Shown piece by piece: positions 1 through 13,069 of a stretch of DNA of 64,000 nt (position 1 is the stretch's first letter; each line of letters begins with the position of its first letter). This DNA is from Archegozetes longisetosus. Its lineage: Eukaryota > Arthropoda > Arachnida > Sarcoptiformes > Trhypochthoniidae. The notes under the pieces were generated by a model. The model was given only the letters and a program-made list of their open reading frames with translations. It was not told the DNA's origin and ran no database searches. The position numbers and the translations under genes were made by a program. The stretch covers positions 18,416,220 through 18,480,219 of the forward strand of contig JAEMBT020000001.1 in the NCBI GenBank assembly GCA_018873245.2, given 5' to 3'.

Positions 1-1802
1 AATTAAATTTGAATCAAAATTTTAGAAGTTACAAATGAAAACTTTTTTTCGGGTTTCTATGCAGTAGGTATATATGTATTTTTGAGTTATTCAGATCTAG
101 TCTGTAATTAATTAGTTTATTTATAGATTTATTTGGGAATATTAATCATAACATTGTATAAAGAAAAATGATTAAATATTAAGGTAAAAAGTTAATTGGA
201 CGATTTCGGCATAAAATATGTTAATTAAGAACTGTAGATCAATTATAAATTGAAGTCAACGCTTTAAAACAATATTAAGATTAATTTCGAAGCAAAGTCT
301 ATACATCTCAAGTCGTATTAAAGATACTGGCTACAAACAATCAAATAATTAGTCTGGATATATAATGAATAGTTCCGATTTGGAACTCTAACTGAAACCA
401 ATGATATAATTACAATAAATTTCATATGAAAAATTTTATGAAAAATCAGTGATTTCAGTGTGATTGTAGTAAAATAGACAAAGAATCAAAAATAAAAACT
501 ATTGTTATATGAAGCTAACTAAAAAGTTTGTTCAAATTTGGTTACAAACATGAAATCTGGTCAGTAGATATATGTAAATATATGTAAGCAGATATATGAA
601 CTTTAACTCAGTCAGGTATCTACTGTAAAACATTTTTATTAAATTCTGCTTAACATCGATTAAGTAAACTAGAAATTATTGACTCGTGTTTCTAATAACA
701 CGATTTCATAATTAATAAAGGTGAAAATCTTATTCATCTTTCAAATTGTTTTGAAAGCTTTATATCAACAAAATTCAAACTCTTATCAATAAATATTTGT
801 GAATTTTCCTACTTTGTGATCGAATTGTTTGGTTACATATAATGATAAGTGATTTCGAAAATCTGAAGATTTCATATCTATGAAGCACACTTTTGTCATA
901 AATCATAGTTCTATGCCTATTTCGTAAGTCATTGATGAAGTTGAAATTTTTCAATGCAATGATTATTTGTAGTTTAAATCAATCTGTACTTTTATCAAAA
1001 ATATTTATAAGACTTAAGAAAGATTGTCCGAAATTTTTTTTTAAAGCTTGCGCATAACATTGGGTTGTCAAGAAACTAATGTCCGATTAAGAGAGAGCTA
1101 TATTCGAATCTTATTATCTAGAAAATAGGAGGGGAATCGAAAATTTGGTCACAAGATGGAGGCTATAATAGATAATGAAGGTCAATATATTAATGATTAA
1201 CTTCTCTATTTTTGAAATAATAAACTATTTTCATTGGTTTAAGAATAGGATATTAATTCCTCGACAACCCAATAATAATAATTGAGCTTAGGTGTATATG
1301 GAAAGTTAGCTTTTTTGAAAACTTTTATTAAATATAAAATTAAATGTGACTAATGCATGTCGCGAAGCGATCAATCTTTCATGGATGTCTTTGGGTCATA
1401 TACTAAACATTAGTGATATTATATTTTTGATTTATTTCTTCTAAGAATTTGTGATAATTTTCTTATATTTTTTTATTTGAATATTTTTAAAGTATAGTAT
1501 ATTTCACCATAATAAAAGATAAGATTTGCATGCTCAGTTCTTTTCCTATCAAATTTAATAAAGAAAAGATTCTTTTTTGATTAACTGATAGAAGGACTTT
1601 ATTTCTTGACAGTACAGTAATATTTACTGCAATATAGTGCTAATAAATAGAGACTTATAGAAAAATCTCTTCATATTATAAGAATTTGAAACCTGAATGT
1701 CTAACAACTAACTGATGAAAACAAATTAAAACTTTGTTTACAAAATAAATTTTCTAATATATTAGACACTATTGAGAAGAGACTTGTGTAGCTCTTGAAA
1801 AC
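1..1802. other. 5' flank of the fatty acid synthase gene, no gene seen
   Basis: AT-rich sequence without a convincing open frame on either strand. It must contain the promoter and 5' UTR of the downstream fatty acid synthase, but I cannot point to a specific TATA or initiator element with confidence. Confidence 0.5.
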
Positions 1803-4800
1803 ATGTCTTGTTGTGAGGCAGAAGTAAGTGATCGTTACCAACAGAAGACTAGTGATTCAATCAATGATAGTGAAAATATGACACGATCGAGAAAAATGCC
1901 TCGTTGGGCTATGAATGAGGACATTGTTATATCTGGAATGTCAGGAAGATATCCAGGTATCAAAGCTTTTGAAAAATGCCAAATTATCAAAACTATTAAT
2001 TTTCTATCTATTGGTTTTTCGCAGAATCCGAAAATATTGAGGAATTCGCTTATAATCTATACAATAACATAGATATGGTGGTCGAGGACGAGAAGCGATG
2101 GCCTTTCGGTTGGCATTACTTCAAATACCAAATAAGAGATTTTAAAACTTATGTTTGATGACTTTTTTAGATTTTCTGGGTTTACCAAGAGGAAGTGGTA
2201 AATTGAAAGATATCAGTCGGTTTGACGCTAAGTTTTTTGGCGTGAGCGATTGGGAGGCCACTTATATGGACTCTCAAATCAGAATTATGTTAGAGCTTAC
2301 ATATGAAGCTATTTGGGATGCAGGTATAGTTTAATTTCACATTCGGCTCACTAAAATAACGTTTGATTATTTCATTTCTATCTAAAAAGCTTTAGTGTTT
2401 AAATGTGTTTAGTTATTCATCTTATAAACAAGTCAAAGTATAAGAAATGCTAATACCCTTGAAAAGCTATATATATCAGGAAAACAGTGCTAAAATATAT
2501 GCAATATTATCACTTTACTCTAAAATGAATTTGAAACAAAGCACTTACGTTATTGCATAAAAGAGATATTGTGCCTGAATTTAGCTAAAAGTCCTTCTGT
2601 TTTGAATTCGATGGCACTTTCTCCAGAATTCAAGTATTTCTGAGTGATTCACTTGATTTCTAAACTACTGAATTTTGGAGGAGAACTCACACGGTCATAA
2701 CAATCATGTTCAGTTCTTAGCTATTTTTCTACAATTTTAGCTATAAACCTATCAGAAAATTTGCGATACAGATGTGAGTTCTTCTGAGTTTAAATAAATT
2801 GAAAAATATTATAAAGTTCTTTAGGAATATAATCTATATATTTGAGTTTGACATTAGTTTTCCTGAGTTTTCATCAAATCTAAAAAGTTTAAAGTACAGT
2901 ATTATCTTTTAATTACAAAAGACTTAATTTTAAGTTCCTTATAAAGATGTCGATTATATTCAAAAAATATCACTTTAAATTTTCATTTAATCAACTGATA
3001 AGATTTATGATAGGAGTGAAAGGAAGTAAAAGTAGGAATTCAATTGTAAGGCGTAGTAGAATGATATCTCATATAATGAAGAGACATAGCTTTCGATTGT
3101 ATTCCACTAGTTTGAAATATTAATATTCTTCTCGCATCAATGCTTTCAAATAATCGATATATTTAAGATGTTTGAAGATAAAAATAAAAATAGAATTGAG
3201 TTTTGAAATAGTTAATTGTAAAAACACTAATTGTAGGAATTGATCCAAACTCATTGAGTGGCACAAATACGGGCGTATTTGTTGGAAACTGTTTCGATGA
3301 ATTCGTGAGCGCGTACTCACAAGATTACACAAAATTAGTTGGGTATAAGCAATATTTCGCTGCAACGGCTGCCCACAAATTTAATTTAAATGGTCCATCA
3401 AAGTTGATCGAAACAGCATGTGCGTCGAGTTTCAGCGCACTTCACGAGGCAATAGTGTCGTTGAGAAGTAACCAATGCGATCGTGCCATTGTCACGGGAC
3501 TTAATCTTTGCTTGAGAGCTGCCACTCAACTGCAATTTTATAGCTTGAACATGATATCACCTGATGGACACTGCAAGTGTCTGGACGAATACGCTAATGG
3601 TTATGCCAAAGGAGAGGCTTTGGTTGTTATGGTTTTACAGAAGAAATCAGAAGCAAAGCGTATTTATGCAACTGTTATCCACACGAAAACTAATTGTGAT
3701 GGCTATAAAGAATTGGGCATTACATACCCGTCTTTTGAGTTCCAGAGAGACCTCATAAGAGATACATATTCTGAGGCAGGAATAGATCCATTGAATGTTC
3801 AGTATTGTGAAGCGCACTGCACCGGTACTCAAGCTGGAGATCCGACAGAAATGAGAGCCATTTGTGAATCTATGTGCATAGGTTTGTAACTTACATCAAT
3901 ATACCACTTCTTTCAATTTAAGTAATTTTCTCATTTTTGTGAAGGACGAAAAATCCTCTACTGATCGGTGCTCTTAAGTCCAACATCGGTCATACAGAGG
4001 CAGCTTCTGGACTGTGCTCTTTGACGAAAGTGATTCTGTCTTTTGAGAATAAGTGCATTCCTGCAAACATGCACATGACTGTTCCAAACTCAAGAATCGA
4101 AGGTCTTGTGAGTGGGATATTACAACCAGTTATAAAAAATACACAGTTTCAAGGAGAGTTGGCATGTTTAAATTGTTTCGGATTTGGTGGCGTTAATGTT
4201 CATGTCATTGTCAGACATAACGACAAAGAGCCTGCAATAGATAATCATCAAATTGTTAATCAAATTCCTCGTTTGGTTCAAATGTGTGGTAGAAATGAAG
4301 AACTACTTAATCAAACATTTACTTCTCTTTTGAGAAATCCTGAAAAATTAACTCGAGACTATTTATCTCTCATAAATGATATCTCAAAAACATCGCCCTT
4401 CAAACTGGATTCAGGTTTTAAAGGTATGAGATATCGAGGATTCACTATAATTGAAAACTCAGATCAAAATAACTTTCAATCAACTGATGTCGAAGTGAAG
4501 AAAGTACCCAAAGATAAAAAACAAATTTGGTTTGTTCTCACTGGAATGGGAAGTCAGTGGCCGGCTATGGCAAAAACAATGATGAATGTTGAAATTTTTG
4601 CAAATTCTATCAGAGCTTCAGCTCAAGTATTAAATGATTATGACATTGATTTATTAAGTCTTCTGACAGAAAATGATGAGAATGTGATGCGATCGCCTCT
4701 CTATTCATTCATTACGATCGCTGCCATACAAATAGCTTTAGTTGATTTACTCAATCAGCTCGATATAAAACCTGATGGTATTGTTGGTCATTCAATTGGA

Positions 4801-7800
4801 GAATTGGTTTGTGCCTACGCTGATGGATGTCTTACTCAGGAGGAAACTATTAGAACAGCATTTTGGAGGGGAAAATGTATTGAACAGTACAATAAGACAA
4901 AAGGGATGATGGTTGCGATTGGCATGACTTGGACTGAAGCACAACAACGATGTCCTCACAATGTGTTTGCTGCATGTCATAATGCGGAAGATTCTGTCAC
5001 TATTTCTGGAGACGAGAATGCGATTCAATCATTTGTTGATCAGTTGAATGATCAAAATGTGTTTGCACGAAAAGTGGACAGCTGTGGAATTGCTTTTCAC
5101 AGCCCTCTAATCAGTTCTATTGAAGAACCGCTAATAAAAAAACTAAAACAAATTATACCATCGAATAGAATAAGATCTTCGAAATGGATCAGTTCTACTT
5201 ATTCATTAACAGAATGTGATTCAGATAAATCGAAATATGCGTCGCCTAAATATTTTGTTGACAATCTAATATTGCCGGTACTATTTGACGACACATTGAA
5301 ACACATTCCAAAAAATGCGATCACTATTGAGATATCTCCACATCATTTGCTTCAACCTATCATTAAAAGAAGTTTAGGTTTAGATATCACTTATATCCCT
5401 CTAATGAAGAAAAATAGTGATAATGCGAAATTTTTTCTGTCAAGTATCGGTCATTTATATACTCTTGGGATGAATCCTTCTATTGAAAAACTTTATCCAA
5501 AGGTTGATTACCCAGTCTCAAGAGGCACATATTTAATATCTCATTTGGTCAAGTGGGACCATAAGAAAAAATACACTGTTTTACAATATCCGGATTTTTT
5601 CAATCCAACCGGAAGTTGGGAACATAAAGTATTTGTTGATGTTCAGGTAACTAATCAATTCTTCTCATATCCCTGATATGTGAAAGTGATATGAAAGATA
5701 TGCCTGTTTCCAACCAAATTTTTCCATTGAATACCTGCATTTTTAACAATTTAAGCTTTCTCGCCACTAGTACTCACCACAATCCCGGACCAATTTAGTT
5801 TGAAATTTTCAGCCTAATTAGTCATTGCGGTATTGTTGCAAATAGCGTTTAATATCGTTGAAAACTACATAAACTTAAGCTCAAGTGTGAAAATTGCTTA
5901 CTTTGGTGATAACTATATTTGCAACTATATCATAAATACAAACGAAACATAATCTTTTTATTAAATAAGTTCGAACTAATTTTTAAATTCGATAGAATTT
6001 TTTGTGAAAATTAAAAATTTGATGTAAAGTGAGTTCCAATAGAATTACCTATTGCATACTAGTGTTTCTAATTCGTTGAAAGGGAATCAAAATTCCAATC
6101 AATTCATACTTTGATTATGTTTAGGACAAATGGGATTCATATCTGTCAGACCATTGCGTCGACGGAAGAGTATTGTTCCCAGCAACTGGTTATCTATTGC
6201 TCGTATGGCGACGATTGGCCAAAGATTACAATTTTCAATACGATAAGCTTCCGATCGAATTCGAGAACGTGTCATTACATCGCGCAACTATTTTACCAAA
6301 AGCCGGAAACATTCAATTCGACGTAAGAGTCTTCAAAACTAGCGGTAATTTTGTTATCTGTGAAAGTGGAACCATAGCAGTCACAGGAAGAGTGTTTGTA
6401 CCAGAAGACGATCAGGTTTCTAAATTCGGATATATTCTCGATGAAGATATTAACGATGATTCCTCAACTTCGGAAACTATTGTATTGAAAACTAAAGATA
6501 TATATAAAGAGCTCAGACTTCGAGGCTATGATTATGGACCAAACTTTCAGTCTATATCGAAAGCATTTTTCGATGGACATAAAATGAGAGCTTCTATCAA
6601 ATGGTGTAATAATTGGGTCACTTTTGTTGATGCGATGATACAAATGGCTATTTTGGGCAAAACTTCAAGAGGACTTTATTTACCTGTTCGTATCGATAGT
6701 TTAAGATGTGATCCAAAAGTATTGTTTGCAGAAGGAATGGCAGGAGATGACGCAGAACTCGATGTAGTTTTTGACTACCTCTTGAACATTGGAGTCGCTA
6801 AAGGTATTGAGTTTCAAGGAATTAAAGCGAATTTAGCCCCTAGAAAATTGCACTCGCAAATACCTGTTATCGAAAAAGTTGAATTCGTACCACATAATGA
6901 AGTTTGTGTTAATCAAAATGAAAAACATTTGAATCGATACCTTAGAGCTTGTAATAAACAGGCTGTCAAAGTTGCTCAAAAGTTCAACTTCAATTTAGAA
7001 GACTTCGTGACAGTCGATGGAAATAAAAAAGAATTGCTAGAAATCTGTAAAGATTCTGATGATAGCAATATTTGTGAAGATATCGAAAATCCACATTTGC
7101 ATCAATTACTCACTCAGTTGAATGAAGTCCAGGATATTAGTGTTGATAAATCATTGAAGGAAGAGCTAGTCTCGAAGTTATCATCTGTGGACAAAGACTC
7201 ACTGATAGAGTGTTTCAAAGATGAATGCTTTTTACGATCACAACTGGGAATTGCAATCGAGAACACAAATGCAAGAAGTATAAACGTATTGGAAGTTAAC
7301 GAAAGCTCGGCACTGATGTGTTCAAAGATGATAAATCTTTTGACATTGTCTTCATATGGTGTGAAAATCAATTATTCACTACTACATCCATCAGTCAATG
7401 ACTTGCCATCAGATTCAATAAATAATTTGCAGACATATAATTGGTTAATTGATAAGTCGAGAATTCCACCTGAGATTAATAATTTGGATTTGGCTATTGT
7501 CAAAGATTTCAGCATTTGTCAGCTCTCTTCCAAAAGTAGTTGTGATTTGACACAACTATTTGAGTCTCTATGGACAGCTCTCAAAGAAAATGGCTTTATT
7601 CTAGTTATCTGTAAAGATAAGGTTTCATTTGCTGAAGAAGTGATCTGCAAAGCTTTGGACTTGAATTATTGTGTTTCAAGAAAAAGAATGATTTTGGAAG
7701 AAGCACAAAATGCTGGATTTACCCTTGTTGGGACTAAAACGGATTCATTTTCAAACACTGCACTATTGTTTCATAAAGTTTCTGTTGACATAGCAGTTGA

Positions 7801-10800
7801 AAAACAAACTTTCATTCGAATAACAGATGATTTCGAATCATGGATTGAGAAACTGCAGAATGAGCTCAAATCAATTGAAGGGAAGCCTAAAGGAGAGAAT
7901 ATTTGGCTGATCGCTGATAAACCTACAAATGGCATTACGGGTTTTGTGGCGTGTTTGAGAAGAGAGCTGAACGGAGATAGAATACGATCTATTCTTAATT
8001 TTGATAGAGATGAACAACTTGAACTTGATCCTAATAATCCTCAATTGCAGACAATTTTGAAACAAAATTTAATCATGAATGTCATCAATGGTAAAAAATT
8101 GGATGTTTCAAACATTATCTGATAGAGTCCACTGCCAAACCAGTGGCTGCGGAACATTCTTACCTTAATGTAATTACAAAGGAGATCTCTCAAGCTTAAG
8201 ATGGTTTGAGTCACAACATAAATACTGGCCTTTAGGTCGAAAAGACAATCAAATGCTTTGTTATGTCTATTACGCTCCATTGAATTTCAAAGATATTATG
8301 TTAGCAACAGGTAATTTTAAAGATTGTTAAGTTATGAAAAAATCACTTTAAATGTTTTACTTAATATTAATTAACAGGAAAACTACCTCCGGACGCACTT
8401 CCAGATGATCAGGGTTTACAGGAATGCATTCTTGGACTCGAATTTTCGGGCAGGGATGAAAATGGAAATAGAGCTATGGGAATAATTGAGTCTAAAGGTT
8501 TGGCAACAACTGTGGTCATGGATGACATGGACTTGCTTTGGCCAATACCACAAAACTGGTCTATGGAAGAGGCATCGACTATACCAGTGGCTTATAGCAC
8601 TGCTTATTATGCACTAATAATTAGAGCAAAATTGAAACGTGGAGAAACTGTTTTAATTCATTCTGGAAGTGGTGGTGTTGGACAGGCGGCCATCTCTATA
8701 TGTCTTAATCTCGGTTGTCAAGTGTTCATAACTGTTGGCTCAGATGCAAAACGAGAATTCCTGAAGAAAGAGTTCCCAAAACTTAGTGATCGTAACTTTT
8801 CGAGTTCTCGAGACACAAACTTTGAGTATCACATTATGAAACAAACAAACGGTCGAGGAGTTGATGTAGTTCTGAACTCGTTGTCTGAAGAGAAATTACA
8901 GGCAAGTGTTCGATGTCTGGCAACAAGTGGTCGTTTTCTTGAAATCGGAAAATTCGATTTATCACAAAATAATGATTTGAGTAAGTGTTTCATTTCTTTA
9001 GAGTGACTTAAGTTTGTATTAATTATATTTTGATTTATGAAAAGGTCCTTCACTTCTGATCCCTAATAAGACATTTCATGGAATCCTTCTGGACATATTG
9101 CTCGCAAAAAGACCAAACACTCCACCAGTTATCTTAAGACATAGAAAAATGATTTGGGAACTAATGAAAGAAGGAATAAAAAACGGAACCGTTAGACCGA
9201 TGAATAGAACAATATTTGATATTAACAAAAGTGAAGAAGCATTTCGTTATATGGCGAATGGCAAACATATGGGAAAAGTTATCATCAAAATTAGAGATGA
9301 AGAACAACATCATATCTCAACTGACAAATTGAAAATATTATCCATTCCCAGAACTGTATTCATGCCACACAAGTCTTATATAATTACTGGAGGTTTAGGA
9401 GGGTTTGGTCTCGAATTAGTTAATTGGATGATAGAAAGAGGTGCCAACAAGTTTGTTCTCACCTCTAGAACTGGTCCCAAAGAACCCTATCAACACTTCA
9501 GGCTTAAATACTTCAATGATATTGGAGTCAAAGTACTTATATCAACAAAAGATATCTCATCAATAAAAGGTGCTGAAGAATTGATAGAAGAGGCATCAAG
9601 TCTTGGACCTGTTGGAGGAATATTCCATCTTTCAATGGTTTTAAGTGATGGTCTTTTTGAGAATCAAACTGTAGAATCATTTGAGAAGGTTTGTACTCCA
9701 AAAGCAACAGCAATGATCAACTTGGATGAAGTGACTCGAAAACTTTGCCATCAAATGGATTATTTTGTTGCATTTTCATCAGTCAGTTGTGGCGTTGGAA
9801 ACCCAGGTCAAAGTAATTATGGTTTAGCCAATTCTGTAATGGAAAGGATTTGTGACTTCAGAAGAAATGATGGTTTGCATGGATTAGCGATACAATGGGG
9901 TCCAATCGGAGATGTTGGTTATGTTATCGACAACATCCGAGGCAATGATATTGTAATTGGTGGATCAGTGCCCCAACGAATCTTATCGTGTTTGGCAATA
10001 CTCGATCGATTCGAATATTCTGTTTGTTCGAGTCTTATTAAAGCAGATTTTCAATTTGAATCTATGGCATTTGGCCAAATCAGTGGCACATATATTAGGT
10101 GTTAAAGACTATTCCACTTTGGATCCAAACATAACGTTAGGTGAACTTGGAATGGATTCTCTTATCGGAGTCGAAGTAAAACAAACTCTTGAAAGAGATT
10201 ATGAATTAGTTATGCCGATGCAAGAGATACGTAAGTTAAGTTTCGCTAGAATACAAGAGATCAGTGCCGGAAAAACTATTAAAAGTCAGGACTCGAAAGA
10301 GGAAGTAAAATGTGTAAACGAATCGGTGATTCAAATTTCAAAGGAAAACATTTCATATTTGAATGACATCATGTATGGCGATCCTGTTATATTCCTGCCT
10401 CCAATCGAGGGAAGTTACGAATTACTTAAACCGATAGCCAAAAGCCTTAATAGACCTGCTATTGGTCTGAATTGGACTCTCGATTGTAAAGATTTGAAGA
10501 CAGTTGAGGAAACAGCCACTCACTTTATTAATGTTATAAACAAATCGTTACCTAACATCACAACTAATTATGATGTGATCGGTTATTCTTATGGTGGAAT
10601 TATTGGATATGAAATGGGTATCCAATTGCAGAAAAGGTCAAAGATGTTTCGCAAACTGGTTCTATTGGACTCATCGCCACCACAGTTCAAGGCAGACACA
10701 GAAGAAGTGGCCAAATATTGGAGGCTCTCAGAAGAAAGTGGTTATATCGAAGCATTAATTTCATTCTTGATGAATAACGTTTCGATAGACTATCAAAAAG

Positions 10801-11234
10801 TCAAATCTATTCTACAAAACACACCAAAAGAAGAGAGGACTGCAAAAGCATCTCAAATATTTACAGAATCTTCTGGAATGGAATGTGATCAAAAAGCTAT
10901 CGAATTTGCAGCTGAATCTCATTCAAACAAAATGCTTATGATGAACTTGTACTCAACAGAAGGCATTAAATATTGTGGTGATGTATTGCTATTGAGAGCT
11001 AACGAACATATGCTGCACGAACGTAATTCTACAAAATTAGTTAAACATGACTATGGTTTGAATGAGGTATTACAAGTTCATTATTTGAGCAATAATTAAA
11101 TTAGTTTGTTTCCATTCCAGATTGTGTCTGGTAAATGTCAAGTTGAAGTTTTCGATGGAGATCATAAAACATTTCTGATAAATAATTTTAATGTTATTAA
11201 TGACACACTTAATAGATATTTGGGTAGTGGCTGA
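1803..11234 (+). CDS. FASN: type I fatty acid synthase, multi-exon, with three frame breaks
   Basis: Cytosolic homodimeric enzyme that builds long-chain fatty acids from acetyl- and malonyl-CoA with NADPH. Exons inferred from GT-AG borders: 1803-1956, 2025-2108, 2171-2323, 3237-3885, 3945-5646, 6125-8310, 8378-8980, 9045-11066, 11121-11234, about 2,550 residues, normal for the family. Domains in order: ketosynthase (Cys in TACASS near residue 191, His in EAHCTGT and KSNIGH), malonyl/acetyltransferase (GHSIGE near 628), dehydratase ([10 protein letters not shown] near 924, later DAMIQ), degenerate methyltransferase region, enoyl reductase (GSGGVGQAA near 1740), ketoreductase (TGGLGGFG near 1957, then SNYGLAN), acyl carrier protein (GMDSL near 2213) and thioesterase (GYSYGG near 2357, GDHKTF near the end). 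The frame is lost at 8091-8182 (two shifts, or a 91-nt intron) and again between 10015 and 10085. Because every catalytic residue survives, consensus indels or very recent decay are likelier than an old pseudogene. A possible poly(A) signal lies at 11356. Confidence 0.93.
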
Positions 11235-11355
11235 TTTGGTTCTTACTTGGTTCTTATTTGACTTTATTGTCAATATAATGCTTGTATAAGTGGCAAAACC
11301 TATTTTTCTGATTTTTAACTTTTAAAATGCTCTTATCAAATTTTATTATCTTATT

Positions 11356-11361
11356 AATAAA
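11356..11361 (+). terminator. poly(A) signal after fatty acid synthase
   Basis: Canonical AATAAA about 120 bases beyond the FAS stop codon. Such hexamers are common by chance in AT-rich DNA, so the assignment rests on position only. Confidence 0.4.
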
Positions 11362-11754
11362 TCACATTTTTATATTTTGAGTTTTCTTTTTTCTGATATT
11401 TATTGTTTTAAACATACTTTCAATTAAATAAAATGATCACATTGTTAAAAACAGAAGCTGCGATTAATTAGTATGAAAGTAGATTTTCGGACCAGTTGTG
11501 TTAGAAACATAATGAAAGTCTATTCCTTTCCTAACTTATTATGACTTAATCTGAAGCATTCATCTTAATGTTGACTTCAAACAATTCACGACATTTCCTT
11601 TTCGACTTCAAATATTTACATAACTTAGTTACAAAACTAATACAAAATATTTGTCACAATTACGATTATTTGCTTATTAAGTTATTCGATTCCTATACTT
11701 CTTAGATATTGCAATATAAAGGAATGCCTCCTCACAGAGTATATGTTCTAAATA

Positions 11755-11940
11755 CAGTATACTCCCGATTTTGGCAATTCATTGGGGCTTTGAAAGTGAA
11801 TTGCCAAAATTGAATTTTGCCAAAATCCGACTGAGTCATAATATCACTAAAGGGGTCATAGTGTTAGTCGGGGCACAAGAAAGCGTTTGCCAAAATCGAA
11901 AATTGTCATTAAGCAGAGTGCCAAAATCGGGAGTATACTG
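11755..11940. mobile_element. 186-bp MITE with perfect 22-bp terminal inverted repeats (Tc1/mariner or pogo type)
   Basis: The first 22 bases (11755-11776, starting CAGTATACTCCCG) are the exact reverse complement of the last 22 (11919-11940). Both ends are flanked by TA (11753-11754 and 11941-11942). A CAG start with TA duplication is typical of pogo/Tigger-like Tc1/mariner elements. The interior holds further copies of a TTGCCAAAAT-like motif in both orientations and no transposase, so this is a non-autonomous element. Perfect ends suggest recent insertion. Confidence 0.85.
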
Positions 11941-12502
11941 TACTTTATTAGTCAAAGTTACTTAAGATACATATAGGTAAGGACTGGTCGTTCCCTGGAG
12001 GGGTTTTGCATTTTAAAGGTTTTTACTAACTTGGGTAGACTTTAGGGGGAAGGCCGTAAGTTTGAGTTGTTATAACTATAAGGAGGAGTTCAAATTTTCT
12101 TGCAATATTCAGCTTTTGATCTCCTGAAATTTAAGGACAAGAGACTGTCGACGGAAATGATTCGTGAGGAAGACTCGTTGAGTCTTAAGATATCTTAAGT
12201 TAATCGTGAAATCTTCAGCTACTGGCTCGCAGCAGAGTTAGAACACATTTCAAGTTAAAAGTTATTATAATTTCAATTTACTACATATAAAAGACTTAGC
12301 GATGTTTTGGTAGGATTTCGGTTTTGCAAGCAATTGCTTAGAGAATTGCCATCTGCCAACGGTATCCCCAAAACCCGATATTTTAATGTAAACACTATTT
12401 GTGATGGTGTGTAGCGTATAACAATGTGTAATGTATAGTATTGTTAACCATTTACTTTATTAATTACAGGATATAATAAAAACTGGTGACACCAAATCAT
12501 CT

Positions 12503-12730
12503 TAAACGATAGCTCAAGGTGCGCTCACCCAAGAAGTTGTTCCAACAAAGATATCAAAAGAAGGCTGGTGTACATCTTCAGATGAGTAGTTTGAGTATAA
12601 TGTCGATTACCACCATGGATCAGTTGATAGTGATACTCAAATCACTCATTTGAAGATATACACCAGCTATCTTCTGATATCTTTTGCTGCAACAACTTCA
12701 TGAGCAAGTGCTTCTTGAACTATCATTTCA
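12503..12730. repeat. long imperfect inverted repeat (foldback)
   Basis: Two arms of roughly 90-95 bases (about 12503-12598 and 12633-12730) are reverse complements with scattered mismatches, separated by about 34 bases. Shared blocks include GAAGTTGTT, GATATCA and CTGGTGTA followed by ATCTTCA on the same reading. No open frame runs through either arm. It could be a foldback transposon remnant or a source of hairpin RNA. Confidence 0.75.
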
Positions 12731-13069
12731 ACACGAAATCGTGTCATTATATTATAACCTAAGAGTTATTCAAGATTTTTGGGGCTTTTATGCGCGCATT
12801 TAGGTATTTCTAAGACAAGGATTTCCGTTGCCTGCAAAACTGAAATCCAGGACAAAAAATTGCCAAATTATTTGGACTTTTATTCAAATATTTTTAGTAT
12901 TTTTGTCAAATAATTTGATGGATGTTTTTTTCGACCTTTTAGCTATCATCCATTTATTAAACTTTGAGAACGCTTAATATCAAATTGAATAAGTTAAAAA
13001 CATGAAATCATTTATTAAAATGAAAAACACATGTTCGATCTTTGATTTGTAGACAATTTTCCGAGACCA

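Larger units (their letters stand above)
11235..13069. other. intergenic region between convergent FAS and beta-galactosidase relic
   Basis: No gene recognised. It contains the FAS poly(A) signal, the 186-bp MITE at 11755-11940 and an imperfect foldback at about 12503-12730. The rest is AT-rich without clear structure. Confidence 0.6.
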
